Notes under the pieces: model-generated
Seen by the model: the letters and a program-made list of their open reading frames with translations, nothing else
Database searches by the model: none
Told to the model about the DNA's origin: nothing
Source: Nothophaeocryptopus gaeumannii
Taxonomy: Eukaryota > Ascomycota > Dothideomycetes > Mycosphaerellales > Mycosphaerellaceae
Length of the DNA stretch: 64,000 nt
Assembly: GCA_031771865.1 (NCBI GenBank)
Contig: JASISA010000041.1
Location: forward strand, 1,054,001 to 1,118,000
Direction of reading: 5' to 3'
Made by a program: the position numbers and the translations under genes
Shown: positions 51,445 through 62,900 of the stretch, one piece after another
Position numbering within the stretch: position 1 is the first letter of the stretch
Layout of the letters: every line of letters begins with the position of its first letter

Positions 51445-52773
51445 ATGGGTTCTACCGGGACACTCACCTACCAGGACACACTGGACTCGCAATACCTCTC
51501 CAGCTCCATTTCCAGCCTATCCCGATCGCGCTCCACCAACTCCTTGATTGTCCGAACATACAAACAAGCCACGCAGCTGTACCTTACGAAACGATTCAAA
51601 GAGGCTCTTGAGACTCTAGAGCCGATTGTCAGCCCACAGCAAGCTCCTGATGCTGGGGCTGGGTCATCAGATGGAGAGCATAGCTCCTCGGTCCCGGCGC
51701 CAGTCGCCCAAAGCTCCAAGAGCACACGAACGAAGGTCTGGGTGTTCTACCTTAGTCTGATCCATGCGATCATCGAATCGGGCGCTGAGGAGGGCAAGAA
51801 TCAACTTGGTTCATCAAAGTGGCGCCAACTCGCAGCGAAAGCAAGGGATGGCACCGTGTGGGATGAGATAGTCAAATATGGGTATGGAGGGAATGAAGGG
51901 GATGTGGACCCGGATGTGGTCGTGAATTTGGCAACTCTTCTTCTTGGACACATGCAAAGTCAACGATTGAATCAGCAGAAATTGGAGACATACCTCTCCG
52001 CATCTGCCGATGCAGCTCAATTAGCGTATCTGAATGAAGGGATCGCTACGCCTATGTCCAATGGGACCTCGTCGCCAAAGGAGTTGACAACGCGACTGAA
52101 GATCTTGGAGCTCTACACCTTGCACGTGCTGCCCGCGAATGACGAGTGGGAATATGCGCATCAGTTCATTGAGATGAACGATATGCTGGACGAGGAGAGA
52201 AGAGAAGCATTCCTGCACGCGCTGGCTGGACTCAAAGACGAAAAGGACGGGACGGCGCAAAGAGAGCGAGAACTGGAAGAGCTTCGGGAGCGCGAGTTGG
52301 AGGAACAGCAAGCAGTGGAGGAAGCTCGTCGCAAAGAAGCAGAGCGGCAAGAGGAGGAGCGTAAGAAGGCCGCCGAATTTGAGCGCTCCAAGACGAATAC
52401 CTCAGCTTCTTCCTCAACTCCACGATCCAATGGCCATGCACGGAATGCAAGCGCCGCTGCCAACGGCCAAAGATCCTCATCATCTCAATCAAAAGCTGCC
52501 GGGAAACCTCAGAAGAAGCCTCGTTCGCAACCGCTGGACTTGTATGCCCGCGCCTCGACCGTCTTTACCAATGTTCAACACATGATAACGCAGGCAGGGC
52601 GAGGTGTATCTTTGAACGGGATGGCAACGATGCGTTTGATGATGTTCATGATCGCATTCCTCCTAATTATTGCGAGGCGAGATGTCCGGCTGAAATTGAA
52701 GCGAGCACTGGAGGAAAGCTGGGCGAAGGTGAAGCAAACGGTAGGGATGGGCGTGAAAGTTTCATACATCTAG
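51445..52773 (+). CDS. Tail-anchored peroxin, Pex26-like
   Basis: 442 residues from ATG 51445 (GCGATGGG). The N-terminal helical, TPR-like region has SLIVRTYKQATQLYLTKRFKEALETLEPIV, KVWVFYLSLIHAIIE, ARDGTVWDEIVKYGYGG and DVVVNLATLLLGHM. A charged coiled coil (ERELEELRERELEEQQ) follows, then a Ser-rich linker. A single hydrophobic helix near the C-terminus (MRLMMFMIAFLLIIA) has a basic end. This matches filamentous-fungal Pex26, a peroxisome-membrane anchor for the Pex1-Pex6 AAA complex in matrix-protein import. Identification is from layout and motif memory, so moderate. Confidence 0.7.
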   Translation: MGSTGTLTYQDTLDSQYLSSSISSLSRSRSTNSLIVRTYKQATQLYLTKRFKEALETLEPIVSPQQAPDAGAGSSDGEHSSSVPAPVAQSSKSTRTKVWVFYLSLIHAIIESGAEEGKNQLGSSKWRQLAAKARDGTVWDEIVKYGYGGNEGDVDPDVVVNLATLLLGHMQSQRLNQQKLETYLSASADAAQLAYLNEGIATPMSNGTSSPKELTTRLKILELYTLHVLPANDEWEYAHQFIEMNDMLDEERREAFLHALAGLKDEKDGTAQRERELEELRERELEEQQAVEEARRKEAERQEEERKKAAEFERSKTNTSASSSTPRSNGHARNASAAANGQRSSSSQSKAAGKPQKKPRSQPLDLYARASTVFTNVQHMITQAGRGVSLNGMATMRLMMFMIAFLLIIARRDVRLKLKRALEESWAKVKQTVGMGVKVSYI

Positions 52774-55700
52774 CGTCCAGACGAGAGTCGGCGCGAAAAT
52801 CGTCGAGCTCGGGAACTGCACGACCGGAGCTAGATCCGACTGTCACTCCGTTGTGGCGGGCGCCGTGCAGACGGGCTCGGGTTATCGACGATCAAGTCTG
52901 ATGCAACACTTGCGGCATGGCGTGAATGGGTTGCTGGACGGTTCATGCATCACGACCTGTTGCAATTGTACGACGAGACCAATCTGAGAGCGCATCTAGA
53001 ACGGAAATTCAACTTGAAGTGGCAATTCCGCTTTCAACTTCTTCTCTCCTGCGATCCGCGGAGTGGCTGCGACTGTCCAAGTTTAGTTCACTTGCATGGC
53101 ACATACTTGGATCAAAGAGATGTTGAAGACGTGCTGGTCAAGGGTTAATACCGCAAATGCCATTTTTGCCGCTGCATGTATGTCACAAACCTGTTCTCTA
53201 CCACACCGACGTTCACCCAGGGGAAAATCTAGCTCGGAAGGAACATACGTTGCGAGAACAACGCATGAGACACCAGTGGTGCTGAACGCTGATTGCCTGC
53301 GTCCTTAGGGCACTTGCTAGCTATGTACATACCAGCCTGCCCGGTGAGAATGAGGTGAAGAAGTCATTGACCCTCTTACAAGCTTAAATGGGGTGCGACT
53401 AGACCTGGGATTGAGGCTTTGCTATTTCTTCACGCATGTCCTAGCAACTGCAGGTCGGTATCGCGGCGTCGTTGAAATGACTTTATGGCTGCATTAATCA
53501 GTATAATTGCTTCATCAACCAAGTACCGCGCATACGCCACCGATACGACTAATGCAACCTGCACAGCAGTGGAGTTGGTGATAGCTTATGATGGACATGG
53601 TAACAGAACGGGTCTCGTCGGCCTAAACATTCGCTTGGAGCTTTGCTTGGATTCCCAGCACGGCAGCCCCAGAATCCTGGCCTTCGGATGTGAATAGACA
53701 CCGGAGGGCAGGGTAGTGATGAAGATGGCGGAGAATGTACATTGACATGTTTGTCAGGTTTGTAAGCTGTAGATTACAACTAGCGGCATCACTGAATCGC
53801 AGCGCAGTAGCATCTCTTTCCTCGTTGCTTCTTTGTCCGCATTGTGTGGCTGCTGCAGACTGCAGTAAGGCTATAAAACTCCAGACTTTACGCCTCGGCA
53901 TTGACTCCATTTGGCTGAAGTCTATTTGGACGTAGAGAGGTCATCGAATCGTCGTCACTGTCAGACGGGACATGGAGCAGCAAGGAACACTTCCCAATCA
54001 TCACAAGATCGATAATCGAAATAAATGAAGCGCATCTGGGGAACAAGCTAAAAGCTAAAAGTATGTTGCTGAGATCGAGATGGCCGGCCTCCTTTCGGCA
54101 ATGGACTTCGTCGGTTCCTGACCTGTTCCGAGGTGGCCAACAATCATATACGGCACTCACTCATTCACAGCAGTTTGACCGACCGCGAACATTGCAGAGA
54201 GAAGAGTTGCTTTTGCCTCCGCGCATATACCTACAGGCTAACAGCACCACATGGTCTCGAACGTCGGCTCCTGGCAAGCAAACCATGGCTTCGCAGTCTG
54301 TGCTCTGGCAAGTCTTGTGTCCTTCGGATATGCACCATCTACACCATGCTACGCAGCATCTCTTCAACACCATATCGAATAGCCATCGGATGTAAACCTA
54401 CTTTCCTGGCCTCTGACCATCAGCTGCCAACGGTTTCGGGTCAAATAGGAGACGTCAAAGGATAGGACAGCGGGGCCTAGATGCCACGACCCTCTTCGGA
54501 ATCTCCATCTCGAGCCGATCCATGTCAGAAGACATACATATCGGAGGAATGGAGCTATGCCATAGCTAGACAACTGCAACACTGCGTCACGATCTGCTTC
54601 TCGCCGGTCGCAGCTATACACTAGTCATATCAGCCGCGACTGTCAAAATTCGCTAAGAACCTCGCGCTCGGAGTGAAGTGCGAAAAGGCGGCTGAAGGTC
54701 TGGTAGCGATGCCTTGTGGATGGAGCCAAACTAGGCACGCTCTCAGCCATCGAGGGGTCACTCGTGGAATTCTGCTGCATTGTACAAGAAGACAACGGGA
54801 ATTTGACCTGCGATGTCGCGTTAGGCATCGTCTAACTGCAATAGGTCTTCGTCTTGAGCCTATCAGGCGTATCGACTCAAGCTTCACGGCTGGTCCACTA
54901 CGGCAAGTCGCTTCTCGGCACTCATCCGTTTGAGAGGGTGGAATAGTGGGAACTTTGAACAGGATTGCAATCTCAATGCGCAAAATCGCGCGCGTGTCTC
55001 ACGGCAAGTCTCATCTGCTCGCATCGCGCCTTGCCACACGTCTTTTTCGATAAGGAAATCCATCAACTCCTTGGTCAATTCGATATGTGAGCGTGGTTGG
55101 TACGCACATGGCAGATGCTCGAGGCGCTGAGAAGCCGCTCCTTCAGCGACCTGCGCGTGTGATCCTGCTCTTTTTGCTCTCTATGCTCTCATCCAAAGAG
55201 TAAGGTTCGAGGCGAGCACTTAATTCTTGAGCATGCCGCATCATCCGAAGCAGAGCGGACTCGGACTAGGAGTGAGTGATGGAGGGAAATCGTGACTTCG
55301 TATCTCAATTCAATCGGATTACCAAGTAAAGTCTTTTGTCGCAGTTGTGAAATGGAACGCCCACGTGCAACTTTAGCTTGCGCAAGCGTCGTCTTGGGTA
55401 GGGGAAGACTCGGAGGGACATGCAGAAGTTATAATCCGGCGGGAATGCGTTCCCGACTCCCGACGTCAAGCCTGGAGGCGCCGGGTTCTTCGGGCCGACC
55501 AGTGGATCTGCCGTGAAGAGCGGAGAGATCTCGATCTGCGAAGCTTCCTATCTTCTTCACACCGGCAACCCATCGTGGCCATGTCTGAAAGCACGAATCA
55601 ACTTGCACTGCTGCTAATTTGACATCGGGGTATCCTCCGAGTGATGAACTTTGTCTTACTCCGCGGCGCCGGCCACCTTCTCCTATCTGGAGGCTCATCA

Positions 55701-56795
55701 ATGATTGAGCTTTGCCGATAGGAACTATGGGTTCTCCATGTTCCAAGCAGAATTGCAATTGGCCAACACAGCCACGCAGGCACTCGTGCGAGGATCCAGG
55801 CCGCGCAGAGGCCCCGACTCGGCGTGGTGTGAGGTCGAACAAGGTCTTGCCATTGCCAGATTGGGCAGTCTCTTGATTCATGGCAATGAGAACTGACGAT
55901 TTATTTTGAATATTTGACATCAAGAGCTTGAGAGAGAGTGAACAAGGGGAGTAACATGCATAGCATCCACAGACAAGGTAGGGTCATAGATGCCCAGCTA
56001 AGTTCAGGCTAAGGAAAACCAATGGGGCCTTGGATCGCCTCCGAACTTGCTATGCCACGTGAACGAGAGTTAGAGCCCAAGCGCATTGATTGAACGGGGA
56101 GGTGCAACCTCACTGATGCATGAGGTGATGCTGCTCTTCACATTCTATCTGCACTCGTCGGCACTCCACCTGCATGAGACAAATGCATCATCTATTTTTC
56201 TGACGCCTTCTCATCCACGACATTTATTTCCGTCAGCATCAGTAAGCCAAGAATTCCAGCAACTATCACATCTCTTTCCAAGGCTCGTTGCTGGAGAATC
56301 ACTTACAACGTTACGTTGAGACTAGGAGGTCGCCCCGATCCCGTCTGTACGATCGACACCAGCCGCTCCCTGTTGACACGCCACATTACCCTCGTGCGAT
56401 CCAGCAAGAAGCATCTTCATAGGACGGGCAAGCGGCCTCCTGTTGGGCTGACATTACTGTCGACGGGTGCCAGCATCAATCTGAGCCTCCAGCGCATCGT
56501 TGGCCTCCCGCTGGCAGACGTCTGGGGTTCTTTGCTCTGGGTAATCGAATTAGACAGTCCAGGTAGTCGAGTTACACTAACCTTCGGGAGTCACTCCGAA
56601 AACTGTTCGATCGATTCCTGCCGAAGGTGACGCAGGACCTCGAGCTTGTGCTGTGCATGACAAGCCAGCGTATCTGTCACGGTGGTGACTCCGATCGGGA
56701 TTATTTAAGGACTAAACCATCTTCCCTAGGCTCCGCGTTATGGCCCTTGATCGAAGATCCAATACCGCAGTCCTCTCCGAGAAGTAAGCCCAGCG
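52774..56795. other. Gene-free stretch of about 4 kb
   Basis: Largest gap in the window. Only short frames on both strands (for example 53485-53697 plus, 55429-55923 minus, 56316-56630 plus) with no family motif or coherent splice chain. No tRNA/rRNA, terminal repeats, transposase motif or strong AT bias was seen. It could hold non-coding RNA or decayed sequence. Confidence 0.5.
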
Positions 56796-57509
56796 ATGGG
56801 AGACCGCATGGACCCTCTTCAGCCGGGCAAGATCCCGCTAAGCAAGATTCTCAACGTTGAGACGCCTGAAAGCAATCCTCCTACTTCCTCTACTGGGCGA
56901 ACGTTGTCTTCTTCGTCTGCATATTTCGGCGCACCACCACCGCAAGCAAGAAGGTATGGCAGTTCAAAATCACCGACCGCGAGCTTTGGTTCTTCCCCTC
57001 CATATCTGCCCCCTCCGACTCGACTGAACTGCAACACTCTTCCACCAATTCGCACCAATGGACCATCGCAATCACCACTTCTTGACGGCAATTCACCTTT
57101 CTCTGGACGGGACAAAAGCTCATCCTCAGAAACGACCGATGCACTCGGCTGGGCTAGGAGCAACGGTTCCTCTTCGTCAACAGTACTAGACGGAGAAAGA
57201 AGACCGCGAGCCCCACGACCCTCCTACAGCGAGGAGCAAAAGTTCTTCATCATGTACGCACGCATCATCCGCGACAACACATGGCCAGAGATCGAAGAAC
57301 GCTTCGACAAGCTCTTCGGCATGAGGACCAAAGGCGGCCTTACTTCAGTCTACTACCGCGTACGAAGAGAATGGGGATTGCAAGAGGTCCTCAAAAGTGG
57401 ACCGGGCTCCTACGTCGCCGACTGTAGGGAAGTCGAACAGCGCGCGATGAACTTCTCCAGAGAGTTCCTCGCTCAGATTGGATACCTGCCTCCTTCTGCC
57501 CTGTCATAA
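56796..57509 (+). CDS. Fungal protein with Myb/SANT-like domain
   Basis: 237 residues, ATG 56796 (GCGATGGG). The first 135 residues are Ser/Pro-rich and disordered (SSSSAYFGAPPPQARRYG). Residues about 140-200 form a compact helical domain: PSYSEEQKFFIMYARIIRDN, WPEIEERFDKLFGMRTKGGL and VYYRVRREWGL, with spaced aromatic residues and the third-helix pattern TSVYYRVR of Myb/SANT-like DNA-binding folds. Such single-domain proteins are common in Pezizomycotina and are presumed transcriptional regulators. No other domain; target unknown. No intron is needed. Confidence 0.72.
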   Translation: MGDRMDPLQPGKIPLSKILNVETPESNPPTSSTGRTLSSSSAYFGAPPPQARRYGSSKSPTASFGSSPPYLPPPTRLNCNTLPPIRTNGPSQSPLLDGNSPFSGRDKSSSSETTDALGWARSNGSSSSTVLDGERRPRAPRPSYSEEQKFFIMYARIIRDNTWPEIEERFDKLFGMRTKGGLTSVYYRVRREWGLQEVLKSGPGSYVADCREVEQRAMNFSREFLAQIGYLPPSALS

Positions 57510-58139
57510 AAGCAGAACAGACAAGGTCGGCGCAACGCTCAACAGGCGGAGATGCAACTTCGCGCATTTTTGAGGGGGAACTCGGAGCTACGTCCGGAGC
57601 GAAGCGGTTCCACACCAGCATAACCGAGAGGGAACACACGTGCAGCAATCTTCCGATGGGACTTTGACATGTGGAGTCGCACCAACCACCATCACCTTAC
57701 TATCATGAGGGCGGGCTCGCTGTTTATTGAATCGGCGTCTTTATGGGGCGATATCGCGCTGGCAGCGGTCGCTTGCTGGTCACTTTTGGATGACAAACGA
57801 CCTGATGACAGAGATAGTCGGTGGAACGCAACAAGATTGTTCTGGCGTTGCATACCTTTGGTGATTGATGACCAAAGGGAAGGAGTGGTCTGGAAGAGCA
57901 GGAATAGAAGACATCGGCATACGGTGGCACGAAGTGGTGGACATGCAGCAGCCCGTGTCAAGGCATTTACGGCCATATGATGACCCTCATGGAAAACGAG
58001 AGAGCATATACTCTTTGATGACAGTACGAAGACATAGTCATTTGAACATTGAAATCGTTCCTTGCCCTGCTGTTTCCCCAAGCTGCGACGCAATGCGATG
58101 CTATGCTGGGCGCTGTAGGTACAACTGTCGCACTTTGTC
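57510..58139. other. Intergenic, nothing recognised
   Basis: 630 bp between convergent genes. The 57669-57980 frame lacks any motif. Confidence 0.5.
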
Positions 58140-59342
58140 TCAATCTGAGTCGACCTCGTTGTTCCCGCCATTCAAGTATTTGGAGAACTGCGCAGGCGTC
58201 GTCTTCTTGCGCCACGGATTCATCTCCCGGTCATACTCGTCCTCGCTGAAGGTGTGCTTGTCATACTCCTCATCGTCGGATGCGCCGTTGGCGCGATAGC
58301 CATAGGCGTTGCGATTGTACTCGTCATCAGAAGCGAGTTCATCGTCTGGATAGTCAGCGCCATACCAGTCTTCCGCATTCTCGTCGTCCTCGTCGCTGGG
58401 CTCGTCGTCGCTAGGGTCTTCATCGATATACGTCTCCCAGACCGCCTGATCCTCTTCCGTGATGATCAGATAGCCCACGTTGCCGAGACTGTCATGAGCA
58501 TCCACCTGTGCCGCACCTATGCTCGAACTGGGCGCTAAGACATAGGTGTCGTAAACGTAATCGGCGTCGTCATCCATGCTCATATCCTCGTGGTCTAGAG
58601 CTCTCGATGCCGTCGAAGATTGCGGTGCGCACTGCTGATGTAGAGCACGACTTCGTTGAGCCGAGAGCTTGGGCATGGATGTCACCTTCGGCTTCGGTGT
58701 AACATCCTTGGAGGCCTCATCGACGGCGAACTTGTGGAGCGAATTGGCGATAGCCTCCATGCGCTCCATGCGCGAATCAGTCTTCACATGGCCAAGACTA
58801 CCTTTGGTCTTATACGCGGCATTTCTCCCCGGACGTTTCAGAGGCCTGGAGTCCGCATCAGGTAATGATACTTGACTCTCAGACCGCTCGCGCGTCGCGT
58901 AGTCGATCACGGCGTCCTGGTACTGTTGCTTCTGCCGCTTCTCCATGAAGGTCGCGACTGCGCCATCCTTGTCCTTGCCCGCCTTCCGCTTCTTGATACC
59001 GCGTTCAGGTGTAGTGGGGCGCTTCAAATGGAAGGTTCTCCTCTCCTTGTTGGCCTGGGCGCCATCCAATCCGTTGCCGGATGCGTTTCGAGGCTTGTCC
59101 TTTACTGTGCCGCTCTCCTGTGTGCGACGTTGCAAGTGGTCGGCATCGAACAGCGTGCGAGGTTGCGCGGCCTCGCCCCTACGTTCGGGCTCCTTGTCCT
59201 CCTTCTGAAGCACGTACTGAATGGCTGGCTCGTCTTCCTTATCGCCGTGCGGTCTCTTGCTTCGTCGTTCAAGTAGGAGGGCGTCTGGTGCCGATTCGTC
59301 TCTCTTACGCTTGATGCGTACGGTCTCTGGGTTCGCCGACAT
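58140..59342 (-). CDS. IWR1: RNA polymerase II nuclear import factor Iwr1
   Basis: 400 residues from ATG 59342; the frame runs 91 codons further upstream without family-like sequence. The N-terminus MSANPETVRIKRKRDESAPD has the basic KRKRDE-type import signal and DALLLE, typical of Iwr1. The conserved core lies near residues 270-365: DADYVYDTYVLAP, VGYLIITEEDQAVWETYIDE, then acidic NAEDWYGADYPDDELASDDE and NAYGYR. Iwr1 binds assembled RNA polymerase II in the cytoplasm and brings it into the nucleus with importin alpha. The middle part is poorly conserved and basic. Secure. Confidence 0.9.
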   Translation of the reverse strand: MSANPETVRIKRKRDESAPDALLLERRSKRPHGDKEDEPAIQYVLQKEDKEPERRGEAAQPRTLFDADHLQRRTQESGTVKDKPRNASGNGLDGAQANKERRTFHLKRPTTPERGIKKRKAGKDKDGAVATFMEKRQKQQYQDAVIDYATRERSESQVSLPDADSRPLKRPGRNAAYKTKGSLGHVKTDSRMERMEAIANSLHKFAVDEASKDVTPKPKVTSMPKLSAQRSRALHQQCAPQSSTASRALDHEDMSMDDDADYVYDTYVLAPSSSIGAAQVDAHDSLGNVGYLIITEEDQAVWETYIDEDPSDDEPSDEDDENAEDWYGADYPDDELASDDEYNRNAYGYRANGASDDEEYDKHTFSEDEYDREMNPWRKKTTPAQFSKYLNGGNNEVDSD

Positions 59343-59991
59343 GGTACAGGGCCCGAGTGCTGGCGGGCAGCGACTCTGAGTCCAAGATAGGAGAAGACAC
59401 AGAAGCTCGAGGTGCGGGACTGGATTTAAGCTCTTGTGTGATAGCTCAACAGGCGCTTGGCCGATCTTGGTCGGCAAAGGACTGACAGGGCCTGCTGATG
59501 TGCGCGACTGGAAAGGTATGTACAAGTCGTAGAAGATGAATGTGGTGCTGAGTCGCAGGTGTTGATGGAGGACGCCGATGCAGGTACCGAAGTAAATCTG
59601 CGCATTGACTACCACTCGCGTGGCTCACTTTAATAATCAGCTGTCAACAGACAAACATCACTTACCAAAGTCCTTCCAACCCCTTTACTCGGGCTGTTTG
59701 CTCAGGATCATTGAGTAGCAGATCATCAGTGTTGGCACTTAGAAGATTTGTCTTCTCACTTCTCACCCGCACCTTAGCGGGAGCTGACCAGATCAGCAAA
59801 CAGCATGGAACAAGCAAACACAGCAGCACATCAACCACATTGAGATCCCACTCCGCAAGCAAACAGTCCGAGAAGTGACATCGAGGATTGCCTTTCCGGC
59901 ACGACATACTCATACAGATGTAGATGACACAGACGAGAACGCTCACACGCTGGTGAACCACAGGATAACAAATTATAACTACTCTTCCAGG
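59343..59991. other. Intergenic, Iwr1 promoter side
   Basis: 649 bp. A minus-strand frame at 59662-59961 is Cys/Leu-rich but has no family and no supporting splice site, so it is not called. Confidence 0.5.
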
Positions 59992-62900
59992 CTACGAGGA
60001 CTTTCCCCGCGCTCTCTTCCTCTTCACTGCTTCTTTGAGCGCAGCTAACTTCTCCTCTGTCGTCCGTATCGCATCATCCATCTGACGCTCCGACATGCGC
60101 ACGTCATTCAACTTCTCGCCCATGTGCTTAGCATTCAGGATCCCCTGCCTCTGATCTTGTCCATCTTTGGCAAGCGGCGCCGTGTGTATCTGTTCGATCC
60201 CAACGCGATCTTCAAGCCAGTCCCACAGCGCGCTCTCTTCCCTTCTCCATATTCCCTCGTAGGCCGCTATGCGTTCGGGAGGGGAGTATCCGGGGAAGCC
60301 CACATGGGCTCCTCCTCGGGATGGGAAGATCCATGTGTATGCAAGAAGCACGAACAGGACTGCAATGAGCACCTGTGACGTGACAAAAGGCCGGAGAAGA
60401 GATACTAAGGGGTCCGCGAAAGGCCGTATAAGCTCAAATACGCCCCAGTCTGGCGCTTTTTGTTCCGCAGCCGCAACGGCAGCTTCGCGTTGTGCTTGCG
60501 CTTCTTCGGCGTCAAACACCTCCTTCTTACCTTTCCGCTTGCCTTTGCGGGGCTGACCCTTGACCGGCGGCTTGGTGGTAACGGCAGCCTTTAGGCCTGC
60601 CACGATACTTTTGACATACTCAATCTGCCCGTCATTCGCACCCTTCTCAATAGCACCCTTGAGCCAGCTTTTGGCGGTCCAGTCAATAGTACAACTGGCG
60701 ATCATCCTCGTTGAGTTGTTCGGACCCCACATTAAGCAGTATCTCGTCTTGGTGGTAAAGCTGTTCCCGCTCGGCACATCCGGTGTTACGGTACCACAGT
60801 CGACAGATACTGCCTTGTCCAGATCGAATGCCTTCAATGTGTTTGTGGTGATGCACTTGGTTTGCTTGGGCCCAACTGGCGCATTTATGGGCTTGACGTA
60901 GTCGAAGGTAAATGTCTTGTGATCGTTGTCAAGACCGGTCTTGTCGTCGACGTAGTTGAGGTCTCGCGACTTTTGTTCTTCCACGAGCCATCTTTGCATG
61001 AACGCGCCCGAAGCTGGTCCAAACATCATAGAGTAGACCCTCCCGAGCGGCGCTGGAATGACAGTATCTATCAGGGGTCGATCGTAGTGTTCGGCGCTAT
61101 CGCTGCACTCCGTGGAATCATGAGTCGCGCATCCGGGATACTCACTGCTGACTGCTGCACCGACAACGGCAGCATCAGCATTCTCCAGGCCCTTTGGCAG
61201 TGTTCCATTCGCTTGTAATGCTGCAGCAATCGGAACGGCAGACGTCTTCCTACTAACAGTCGTGTCGCCTAGGGTACTACCGGCATCGCTAGCGACCAGA
61301 CCACCATCAGTGAAGCTTCCTCCGTCGTCGTCAGCATCTTCATCATAGACTTCGTCTTCGGATGCTTCTGTGGTGCCATCGTCGAGGTCCTCAGGCTCAG
61401 CGACTTCCGTCTTATCTCCAGTGCCTGCGTTGTCTAGTGTGACTCCGTTCAGGGAACTCTTTAAGTTGGGGTGGCTGATCTTCCATATGCCAATAAGCAG
61501 CTCATATGTTGAATCTCGTGCCACGAAACTGGCGAAGGTGTTTCGAGCGTGCAGTGTCGATATCACGATGGCGTTGGGGAAGATGACGGCGGTGCTCTTC
61601 TTCTCCACGGAGACCACCTCACCAAAACTTATGACCAGGTTGGTGACCCATCCCAAAATGTTGCTGGAGAAGCAGATGTGCCCCTCTGAGACGTACAGCC
61701 GACCATGGAGTAGGATGTCGCGTTGGAGTGCGGCGGAGTAGTCTTCGATCAGGTAATCGTCCTCTGGCACACTTCGAAAGAGCTGATGAAAGTCCTTGTT
61801 GCGTTTACTGCTTGCGACTGCAAATCCAGTAAGTCTGTGTCCCAAGCCATGAGCGGCAGGATTCGCGATTCCTGTAGTACTATCCTTCAGGGCCGCTGCT
61901 ATGGAGTTGGAAGTGCCAGCAGTAGCTGAACTGCCACGATGCTTCCGCCGTCCACTGATCTTGCTTCGAACGCTACCCGAGCGTTTGATATTATTGCTCT
62001 CGGGTTCAGCACCGGGTCTCGGTGGGGTGTGTTCACCTAATGTTAGCCGCTCGTTGGATGCGATTGACAGCGGTCGATTGCTGCCGCTGCCCTGCTTCTC
62101 CGTTGTCAATGGAGGCTTTTCGTATGCAGACGAAACAGCACGTGCAGCAGATTCTTCTTCTGCTTTCCTAATTCGGTTTGCGCTCTCATTTTGCCCATCT
62201 AGATGCGCTTGCGCTGGCAGATCGATCGCCGTAGTCGACATGAGGTTTGGCTCGCTTTCCGAGATACCGAGATGGCTGAAGTTCAGGTCACCTTTCCCTA
62301 GTGTCTCCACTGCAAGCGGCTTCTGTTGGCCTTCAGTAAGATCAGCCCCGGTTCTACTTTCCGCGCCAGGTATCACCTCTTCACCTCCACCTGCAGCGTC
62401 TAATGCTTTCGGTGTTCCAGTTGGCTTTTTCTGGCTTGGCAATATTGAAGTATTGATTCCACTGCTCACTTGCCCCGCGGCCTTCGAAGCGACTGAGAAG
62501 AACGAGGAGAAAAAGCCAGCTGCGGAATCCGGCAGCGGCGGCTGACTTAGTGTTCCGCCCGGTGTTCTCGTCTCCTCAACATGCGGTGTCAGCGGCGCAT
62601 TCACAGACGTCGAAAGCTTGCTTGGAAGATTGGCTGATTGCGCACGCCGATGCCTGATGCTCTCTACAGAGTTGAGTCTGCCGGCGGGCGATCCTTTCGT
62701 AGGAGATGTAGGTCGGAACGCAGCGGCAGCGCTACTGTCGGTCGGTGTCGGCGGCGTAACGAGGGTTGTTGGCGTAGATAGAAGATTTGGAGGTGTTTCG
62801 GGTAACGAAGTATCAATGGCCTGTCGGCTGCGGTTCTTCGGTGTCTCCGGCCGCTCCTGCTTCGGTGGCGTAGGCAGAGCTTCCTCTTTCTTTGGCTCGG

